Positions 55,842-64,000 of a DNA stretch of 64,000 bases are shown piece after piece. The notes under the pieces were generated by a model. The model had not been told where the DNA came from and did no database searches. It saw nothing but the letters and a program-made list of their open reading frames with translations. This DNA comes from Limnanthes douglasii subsp. nivea (Eukaryota; Streptophyta; Magnoliopsida; Brassicales; Limnanthaceae): positions 2,469,670-2,533,669 of the forward strand of contig JAUPFV010000005.1 of assembly GCA_036936605.1 (NCBI GenBank). The letters are read 5' to 3'. Each line of letters opens with the position of its first letter. Position 1 is the stretch's first letter. Position numbers and translations under genes: made by a program.

Positions 55842-58389
55842 CTACATGACTTGATCTCTCCACCTAAGCGCACCCGCTTCCCCACGCTCTACAGGCATAG
55901 TGACAATCGAGTAAACATCGCCTAGCAATCTGTCGTCCGTAGTACGTGATGGTGGAGTAATAGTATGCCAACCATACTCAGCCAGGTACCTCCAGTAGGT
56001 GTTCGTCGCAGACTGCCTATATGTGGCAATGGTAACGGTCAACCGATCCTCAGAAAGCAAGTGCTGACACCAATCTAGCCATGCGCTCTCTCGCCACGTG
56101 TACCTCGCTAAATCTCCTTTCTTGTAACCCGGTCGGAGTACAAGTGGGAGTTTGGGCTCATCCTGAACCCGTCCGAAGTGGCGCATAACCCGATCAAGCA
56201 TGTAGCCCTCGACCGTGATCATCATCCGCAAATGATAAACGATGGTGCGGATCTCCTGCACGGGGAACTGGACTCTAATGTCCTGGTATGGCTCAATACG
56301 ACCTGTTCCAAAAACACTTAGACTATTTTAAAAAATAAAACTTAATATTAATATGTTCATGACTGATAAAATTTAAACACTTACATATGTCTCCTTCTGA
56401 TCTGCAAGGAGAGTACGAACAACCGATTTGGGGCGGATGTTTTGCCCAACAATCCGCTTCGGTAGCCACTTCACAATCCTAGGCTGCCTCGCTACGTGGT
56501 CCGCATTCTCTGAGCCTCTAAACGCGGGGAAGTGGTCATAAATCCAGCAATCAAGCATAGCTACAAATCCATAAAGGTTATGCTTCGATGCTTTCGAAGC
56601 ATCACCCAAACCACGGAAAAGGAATGCCAATGCACTCGTACCCCATGCGATGTCCCACAACCCAGAATCCATATTCGCCAACCCGTACAAGTAGTCAGCC
56701 TTGACGCTTTTCTGACTAGTATCCGCAAAAATAGTGCAACAAAATAAGAACATAAGGTATGCTCGTGAAACCTGGCGGATAGTCTCAGCATCAGTCTCCT
56801 CAACGTAGCGACCCTTGGTAAAAGTCTCCCGCAGCCACTTGATCTTGAAGCCAATGCCTCTAGTGGACTGTATCTCTGCGCGGACCTCATCCACTGTCAA
56901 ACCTAATAGACTAGCATAGTAGCTGGATGCCTCATCACGTGGAGCCGTGACTACATCCAAGGTCCGGCCAACTACAGGGAGACCTGTAATGCAGCTGACA
57001 TCGTCAAGGGTAATCGTCATCTCCCCAAATGAGAAATAGAACGTGTTGGTCTCCTGATGCCAACGCTCAACAAAAACCTCATCAAACACAGAGTGCGTGA
57101 AGTACTGAAGCAAGTGGGCTATAAGAGGACCGAAAGGAGTCCGCGCCAAATGTCGTTGCACCTCTGGCTGAGCACTGAGGTCCCACATAGGAAGCACATT
57201 ATAATGTGCCTGTATGCCTAATGTAGTGCGACCCTGTAAATAAAAAACTAAGTCAGAACATAATAATAGTAAAACCTTAGACTAGACGTTTAATAGTTTG
57301 GTACTTACCTGTCCTATGAAGACGTGGTACGCCTCGTGCTCCTTGTAGTCAGGAAACAGATCTATCTTGTTGAATTTGAGAAATGCAAACGTCTTTCGCT
57401 GCTCCTCTGTGTGGATCGCATCGATATGCTCCTCATCGATGGTGTCCTGCTCAGGGTCCCCAGTGGCATCCACCCTGTCACTAACACGTGGTGGATGTGT
57501 ACTAGTATGCGCAGGGGACGGACCTCTGCGAGCGGGAGAGGGAGGTGGTGGATCACTAGCAGTGGAAGGTGGTGATCGATGTGATGAAGACGTCTCTTGT
57601 CGTGAGGAGCCTCCGCCTCTGGTATCATCTACCGCAATCTCTGCGGCTTTTTCCTTCCTCTTCCCATGGTTGATTCGGCGCAAAGACCGATCACTCCTTA
57701 TCCTGTCCTCCTCCTCCTTAAGACGAATAGTCTCAAGGTCCTCAAGTAAATCTCGTCCGCGCTTGGCATCGCGGATCCGCTCATCCTCGACGGCCCGTAC
57801 AGTCTTTAGACTCTTCCACGGGGGTGGCGCCCGTGACCTAGGGGGATACGCCCTAGATCGAGGAAGAAGTCGCTCCTCAACCACGTCTGACCTACAAAAA
57901 TACAAAACAAATCACGAAATTAATAACAATAACATATGATGTAACCCACAAAATTAAAAACATCAACACTCTTATTCGCAACCGAGCTCCCTATAGAAAG
58001 TAATTTTTTTATAAATTTCAATTTTTTAAAAAAAATGCAAAAGTAAAACCTTTGAAACACAAATTCGATTTTTTTTAAAAAAAAACAGTGCACCATAGGT
58101 ACGCAACAAGCCGTACCGAGCGGCAGACCTGCTCGCACCGATGGTGCTGCCCAAGGCGCACCGCCGGTGCCCTATGCCAGCCATTTTCCAGCCGACAACT
58201 TGGCTGGAAAATGGCCACTAAACCCTAATAATTTAGGCAATTCAAGCCCTAAATCTAACCTAAATCCTAAATTCTACCCTAAATCTAACCTAAATCTAAA
58301 ATTCATACCTAAAACTAACAAAATTAACAAACAAATTTAGGTTAGGGAACTTACGTAGGTGGTTGTGGGGGGTTTTTGTTCTTTACCAT
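55842..58389 (-). CDS. Plant mobile domain (PMD, MAIN/MAIL-type) protein of MULE-B
   Basis: Four exons on the minus strand have GT-AG junctions: 58389-58355 (starts MVKNKNPPQPPT), 57891-57309, 57234-56385 and 56302-55842. The first two junctions join in frame. Exon 2 encodes a charged coiled-coil-like region (EDERIRDAKRGRDLLEDLE), a Ser/Pro-rich stretch and NKIDLFPDYKEHEAYHVF. Exon 3 is the PMD core: LLQYFTHSVFDEVFVERWHQ, FGEMTITLDDVSCITGLPV, AYLMFLFCCTIFAD, then AMLDCWIYDHFPAFRG. Exon 4 gives GRIEPYQDIRVQFPVQEIR and the C-terminal DRVMRHFGRVQ and ends WRDQVM. The exon 3-4 junction is one base out of phase, perhaps a lost G after the acceptor. PMD proteins act in silencing and transcript processing in plants and are known from Mutator and gypsy elements. 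Intron 1 holds array B3. Confidence 0.82.
58088..58171. repeat. Palindrome array B3 in first intron of the MULE-B PMD gene
   Basis: Within intron 1 (57892-58354) stand GTGCACCATAGGTAC, GCACCGATGGTGC and GCACCGCCGGTGC, the same palindrome type as arrays B1 and B2 of this element. Confidence 0.75.
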
Positions 58390-58640
58390 GATGAAGGAGG
58401 AGGAGGAGGAGGAGTGGTGGTGGTGGTGGCTCGCCGGAAAAATTGAGAGAGAAGTGAGAGTGTTTGAGTGAAGAGAGTTTGAGAGTTAAGAGAAGTGAGA
58501 GAAGTGAGGGAAGTGAGAGAAAGTGTAGGGAAAAATGTTGTGGATGGAAGTTAGTAAAAAAAATTTGGCTTATATACCTAGAAAATGGTATTTTTGGAAA
58601 AAAAAGGGTATACTTAGATCACCTTTGGGTATACTCAAAA

Positions 58641-58674
58641 TTGGGTATACTTAAACCTGGATTGGGTATATATA
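58641..58674 (-). repeat. Right terminal inverted repeat of MULE-B
   Basis: This arm pairs with 50630-50663. Two more GGGTATAC words lie just inside it. Confidence 0.9.
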
Positions 58675-58859
58675 ATTTTTGGTGATAATATCTCTACTCA
58701 AAAGAATGTAACAAACTCCTCAACATAAATAATCGTTTTATTGTAACAAGGAGTAACTGATTTTGGTGTAACAATAGATCTATCTAACCACTAAACGTGA
58801 CACCTTATACCACCTATCACACTTAATAACTCAATTCCAGGTTGTCATTCACTTGGCTA

Positions 58860-61800
58860 GTGTAGACTTTACTTCATTCGTATTGCTTCAGTACGAATCA
58901 GATTCAACTCACCCAAAAGACCCGTAGGCCCATGACCTTGCTCAATTTTACCAATTTCTTCCAAACTGTAGCAATAAATTGCTTTTCTAAGATTCTTGGA
59001 AAATGAACCTAATCGGTTTGACCAATGTCTTCCTAGCTGAAGTAGTCAATACCTTGGATGATGTCACTCTAGTATAAGTAGTTGTTTCGAATTATACAAA
59101 GGCTTCCAAGTTGAAGCAAACAATACCTTAACCGAAATAACTAATTTTTTGGTAATTCTTAGGCATATACAGTCGCTGCCTTAATAACAGCTAAACAAAC
59201 TCAGCTGAAACACTCAAATTAGTTATGCTTTACTAACTAGGTCATAATAATTTCATAATTTTCCATCTTGGTTTTGATTTCTCAAAAGAAATTAACGTTG
59301 TGCCTCTTTCTGGCTCATACAAGGACCTCAGATGTTTTGGATATGAACCAAGCCTAAGAAGTGATTGAAATTTCTTTTTGTCATAAGCTTAGTGAATTCA
59401 TCTGTTGGGTTGTCATCCGTATGAACCTTTACTAACATAATATATCCATTATCAAGAATACTTCTTACGAAATTGATTTTAAAATCAACGTGCTTAGTCT
59501 GTTAAATGTAATACTCGATTCTTTAATAAATGTATTGTATTCTGATTATCAAAATACACCGTCAAAATTTCATGCTGCACCCTAAGCTCAATCATTGTTG
59601 CTTTTAACCATAGTTCTTCCTTTATTTTTTCGGTTATATGAATATATCCATCTTTGGAGGACAACACTACTATGGGTTTAAGATTATCTTTTTAACTCAC
59701 ACCACTGTAGAACAACACAAAAAAACATATACACTCAAATATTCCATAGACTCCATAAAACCATCATAATCAAAATCAACAAAACCCTCAACACCTCACA
59801 GCCCCAAACTACCCTCTTCATACATTAGGCTCATACCAATAGATCCTTTGATATACCTCAGAACCCACTTAACAACTTGCCAATTTTTCTACGAGGGACA
59901 TAAATCTGCTCACCATGCTCAAATTATAAGCCAAATCAGGCCTGATACAGACCATGACACACATTTTACTTCCCATAATATTAGAATAAATAATATAGTC
60001 TATACTCTGCATCTCCACGGCTTCAACATCAACCTTTAAAGATGTTAATATAATTTTTTGAGCAATGTGAAATGTGACTGGTTTTGCTTCTATCATACAA
60101 AAATTATCATGAACCTTCATGTGATAGAAGCAAGGCCCCCCTCTGGCTATCCATAGTTATCTCTATTCCAAAAATACTACTGGCTCAACACAGGTCCTTC
60201 ATCTTAAACCTGATCCTTAACATTACTTTCAAGGACTTAATCAATACTTTTTATTTTTCTAGCAATCAACATTATCTATATACAACAATAATATATGTTG
60301 GTAGAACTAGTCTTCTTCACATAATTACAAATGTCATAACTACTTCTTCAATAATCACTCTTGACCATAAAATCATCAAAACACTTACACCAACGCCTAA
60401 TAGATTGCTTCAAATTGTAGAATGCTTTGTTTAAGAGATATACATGGTCACCAATTTCCTTGTATAAATCTACATTCAGGCTACTTTATATGGATGGTTG
60501 TTTTAGTGGTTTAGTGTATGAAAGCTTCCTTAACGTCCATCTTGTCCAACTCCATGTCACTTGGAAACCATTGCATGAAGGATCCTAACTAAACTATGTT
60601 TTACTATGTGAGAGAATATATTATTGTAATCCACACCCTCTCATTGAGTGAAAAAACTACCAACTAGTTTGGCTTTGTATCGAGCCACTTTAACCCCAAG
60701 AATTGCTTCATTTCTTTTGAAAATCCACTTCCAATCAACCGGTCTCTGACTTTCAGGTTTGTCTATCAGATCCCACGTGTTATATTTCCAAAGCGAATTA
60801 TTTTACTTCTTCATCGTAACAAACTGCTTTGCTTTATCCTCACTTTCCACTGCATGCTTAAAGTACTCAAGTTCATAGTGAACCACTTCAAGTGAGACGA
60901 CTAATTTAAAAGCGATTAGTTCACCATACCCATATATTTGATTAGCTCATATGACTCTTCTGATCTCGTCCCTTGCTATTTGGTAGCCATGTTAAGTCTG
61001 GCTATCTTCCAGATCCATACACCCCTCTTGTCTAAGTGTATTTGATGGCTCATATAGAGAGATGAGGGGAATGAGCTGCAAGTGGACGATTAAATGATTA
61101 AAATCTTTTTTTAAATACCCCTTAAGCCACTAGCAGGTTCTGATTCAGCTGCCTTCACCTTAATCTTAAATATGTCTCTTCTATCAGGTTGGGTTTAATG
61201 TATTTCACCATCCAAACAAGGATAATCGTGCTCATTGAATGTCTCATCTATATCGACCAAACACTCTCTATAACCCGCTTCGAGAAACCATAAGTTGTAA
61301 CCTTTTACGCTTTCTAAATACCCAATGAATAAGCACTTCAAGGCTCTCATTTATAGCTTGTCATGTCTGATATATGCATAAGAAATTCAAACAAATAATC
61401 TCATATTATAATAATCTAAAGGCTTCATGTACATATTTCTCCCTCAATAATAGTTTTTTTTTTCAATATTTTAGCAGGATCAGTTTGTTGTAAAGTGTCA
61501 CATATCGTTCTATGCCGAGCAATCCCAGTTATTTTGCAATTATCAGTAAATTTGTTTGTGATAGTTCTAGAAATATTTGGAAGAGATTTGAGAGTAAAAC
61601 AATGCTTAGAGGACCAAATTCATTATCCAGATTACTTAGTTAATATTTTTGAGAGAGAAAACTATATTTTTAAAGAGAGAAAGTAAGAGTAATAAATGTG
61701 TAATCATTAATCAATCACCATTTCCCAAGAAATGGGGTGGTGATTTTATAGTACAAATAGTAGGTCCCACAAGTCTAACAATTCACTAATTGTGGTCGTA

Positions 61801-63613
61801 TCCTAAAGTCTATTGTTTGCTATAAATTGGTCATTTTCCATTACATAATTATCAATTTCTTCTAAGATACTTTATTTATTAACAAAATACCCCTAACTTT
61901 TTTAAGATCTTTATTCTTCCTTTATCAGTTTGCACATAATTCAATACTATTGTTTGTTCTGAAATCCTTTACGTCTCTACCAACCTATTTTCCAACCATG
62001 GTCTTCTATTTCTTGAATTTGTCAAAAGTTTCTCCATTCGATTTTAACAAATAAATCTATAACTTTCTTTATTATTCCTATATGATTGACAAATAATATC
62101 TTTTACCTCCATGACACTGAACCCTTGCACACCCCCAAATATCTGCATGTATTTAGTCAAGGGTTCCAATTGTTGTGTGCTTGGATTATGCAAACTTGAT
62201 CTTGATACTTTTTTATAGACATAAAATTGACAAAATTCCAATCCAATCAATTTGTCTTTTTCGAACAAACCTTGCTTCTGCAATTCGAACAATCATTTCT
62301 CACTCACATGCCATAGTCGTTTATGATATAAGTTTGTATCATCTACTTGTTCTTCGGACAAGCTAGCCATTGTACCTATAACAATATCATCAATCAAGGA
62401 ATACAATCCATTAGATAATTTCTGTTTCATCAAATTCATGACATCTCTAACACTTTTCATATAACCATTCTATACTTTGATAAAATAACCTAAGTTGTCC
62501 AACATGTCAAAGAAAATTAGACTCATTCTCATATCAAGAACATACATCACATTTATTAGAATTCGATCATACTCACCAAACATTCAAATCTCTAGAGACA
62601 TGGTTCTACCTATCTTGCAAGCCTTGTTATTGCCAAGTAATATGAAGTCTCTATTATTCTCTTTAAATAAGTTAAACCAATCCATATGTGACTCATATGG
62701 AATGAGAATCTAAAATCCAGAATCTACTCATTTTGGGATTCATATGAAGAGTGCACCAAAACCTTTGCATAGTTATCTTATTCAGAAGCAACATAAATAT
62801 CCCCCTGACCAGATATGTAATCACCTTACCTTCTTAGTCGTTCGGGACACTTTTTCCGAAAGGACTCAGGTTCTTTCAATGGTGACATCTAATCATGGAA
62901 TAATCAAACTCGTTTGTTGACTTCGATTTAGATTTCTCTTCTAACCTTACCGGTATCCTTTCTATTAGATCACCATCTAACTTTTAACTCTTTATGGCTA
63001 CTACCAAAACTCCAAACCTTTCGACACTGCACAAGTTCCAGCTCTTGGATCTAATTACAGGTTTCAACTTATTTATTGATAATTTTTTTTTGTGATGGGT
63101 AATATCCTTTAAACGTCCATATGCAGAAGGCAATAAGTTCATGAAGATCACTGCCTGATCTTCATAAGTGATTTCCTCATCGATGTTCACAAAATCAATC
63201 ATTATTTTGGAGAGGATTAAGGTTCTAGCTAAAGATAATTTTCCTCATGCATCTTGAAATAAAGAAATTCGCATTTAAATAGATTCGATTTTCAGGGAAT
63301 TTGTCATGTAAATGCTCTCAATTTTGTTCCATACTCCAACAATTGAATTTTCTTTTTGAGACCTACCACAACATATTACTACATAGATATATAATGATCG
63401 TGTTGTATGCAGTTTCGAGCATTTCATACTTCTCGGCCTCAGAGAATGTTTCAAGTAGTTTACTTTTCCTTGCTATGGCTAGATCAACCTTCCATTGAAA
63501 TATGACTGCTAACATTCGTGGCCACCGTATTCTAGAATATAATTTTATTATAAAACATTTCCATCTTGAACTTTTTTATTCTAATTTCAGCTACAAAAAT
63601 CACTTCGTCACTA
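58860..63613 (-). pseudogene. Ty1/copia gag-pol remnant
   Basis: Reading leftward, gag motifs come first: VNIDEEITYEDQAVIFMNLL and PSAYGRL...KLSINKL at 63202-62984 (copia gag DEDQAxxLLxSLPxSY pattern). An integrase zinc-finger-like block follows: LYHKRLWHVSEK, then LFELQKQGLFEKDKLIGLEF at about 62330-62200. The reverse transcriptase start follows: TWDLIDKPESQRPVDWKWIF at about 60780-60700, then KRNEAILGVKVARYKAKLVG. Its end is VMVCIRPDLAYNLSMVSRFM at about 59970-59900 (usual CTRPDIAYAVSVxSRYM). Dozens of stops and frameshifts separate these blocks. Order and spacing fit one element of ~5 kb. No product is expected. Confidence 0.75.
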
Positions 63614-63626
63614 GACTCTAATACCA
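63614..63626 (-). promoter_or_regulatory. Copia primer-binding site (tRNA-Met type)
   Basis: On the minus strand TGGTATTAGAGTC lies two bases inside the right LTR and resembles the initiator tRNA-Met site TGGTATCAGAGCC. Confidence 0.75.
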
Positions 63627-63628
63627 AA

Positions 63629-64000
63629 TGTGACGATTTATAAAATCTTTATGCTTAGGTATTAAACAGACCGTTCCAAGAACTATATCACGAAACAAAT
63701 ATCAATTATACTGAAAATTTTAACAAAGTAATAGTAGAGTAAGAGAAAGTTTGAACATAATATTTATAATGGTTCTACAACTTGCCTACATCTACGCTGA
63801 GTAACAACAATATCATTACTATGATTGTTCAACAGTAAACAGAGTTTATAAGATAGAAGATAGCAGAGAATAACAAATTGTTTACAAAAACTCCAAATTC
63901 GGAGCTCCTACTCGATACTCTTCCAAGATTTCTCTCTGATCTACTAAGTATTTTCTTATTTATCTATGTTGCACACTCAACCCAAGTCCCATCATCTTCT
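63629..64000 (-). repeat. Copia 5' LTR (cut by the window edge)
   Basis: This is the direct repeat of 50222-50595, starting TGTGACGATTTATA on the plus strand. The window ends at AAGTCCCATCATCTTCT, which aligns with the left LTR about 30 bases before the MULE-B insertion. Confidence 0.8.

Larger units (their letters stand above)
50630..58674. mobile_element. MULE-B: 8.0-kb composite Mutator-like element
   Basis: Terminal inverted repeats of 34 bp (50630-50663 and 58641-58674) match at 33 of 34 positions and start TATATATACCCAAT. Extra GTATACCCAA words lie just inside both ends (for example 50769 and 58606-58635). Inside are a rightward transposase-OTU gene, a leftward SANT gene, a leftward PMD gene and three palindrome arrays: the same gene set as MULE-A but with different ends. 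A clear 9-bp target duplication is not visible next to the ends. The near-perfect ends and few coding defects make it much younger than MULE-A. Confidence 0.88.
50222..64000 (-). mobile_element. Decayed Ty1/copia element, minus strand, with MULE-B inserted in its 3' LTR
   Basis: The segment 50222-50600 and the segment 63629-64000 are direct repeats starting TGTGATAATTTATA / TGTGACGATTTATA and sharing GTAAATTTTAATAAGATAATA-like, GAGTAAGGGAAAGTTTGAACA and ACTTGCCTACGTCTAC words. They are the two LTRs; the right one runs off the window. A primer-binding site adjoins the right LTR, so the element reads leftward. Copia gag, integrase and reverse transcriptase remnants lie between 63600 and 58900. 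The left (3') LTR is split at about 50629/58675 by MULE-B. Copia came first, MULE-B second. Confidence 0.8.

Noticed and set aside
57367..57939. A 190-codon plus-strand frame
   Set aside because: It is antisense to the second exon of the PMD gene, whose minus-strand reading has splice sites, domain order and a homologue in MULE-A.

Overview
This is a nuclear window from a flowering plant. It has intron-bearing genes, one plant-type exocyst gene, and only eukaryotic transposable elements. I see one convincing host gene; almost everything else is transposon, transposon relic or AT-rich intergenic DNA. The lineage looks eudicot (AT-rich background, Stowaway and SINE types), but I cannot name a species.

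Layout. 1-4300: debris of a Ty3/gypsy gag, T/G-rich minisatellites and a 5'-truncated LINE tail. 4335-6474: an intact, intronless EXO70 exocyst gene with a clear TATA box. 7006-14228: a near full-length but decayed L1-type LINE with a 15-bp target-site duplication, split by a small LTR element (TRIM-like, 8206-9394) that has its own 5-bp duplication. 16.7-21 kb: a LINE tail, a ~50-bp tandem array, a Mutator-type MITE with a perfect 9-bp duplication, a tRNA-derived SINE with a 16-bp duplication, and a Stowaway MITE. 21483-30572 (called MULE-A): a 9.1-kb composite Mutator-like element. 32-37 kb: a decayed gypsy element. 37-50 kb: AT-rich DNA with two foldback elements, a pogo/Tigger relic, tandem arrays and a copia gag fragment. 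50222 to the right edge: a decayed minus-strand Ty1/copia element whose left LTR was split by a second composite Mutator-like element, MULE-B (50630-58674).

The most interesting content is the MULE-A/MULE-B pair. Each carries, between terminal inverted repeats, (i) a rightward gene for a FAR1-like MULE transposase fused to a C-terminal OTU-type cysteine protease domain, (ii) one or two small SANT/Myb-like proteins whose promoters contain perfect E2F-type sites, and (iii) a leftward plant-mobile-domain (PMD, MAIN/MAIL-type) gene. Each element also carries three arrays of short palindromes or long hairpins: in the first intron of the transposase gene, in the first intron of the PMD gene, and beside a SANT gene. 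The palindrome sequence differs between elements (CG-rich TCGCATGCGA-type in A, GYACC..GGTRC-type in B) but is the same type in all three arrays of one element. I infer a family-specific recognition system, by analogy with the VANC/VANDAL anti-silencing system of Arabidopsis. MULE-A is dead: a 353-bp tandem triplication lies inside its catalytic core. MULE-B is only lightly damaged: two TGA stops, one G-run frameshift and one frame problem in the PMD gene.
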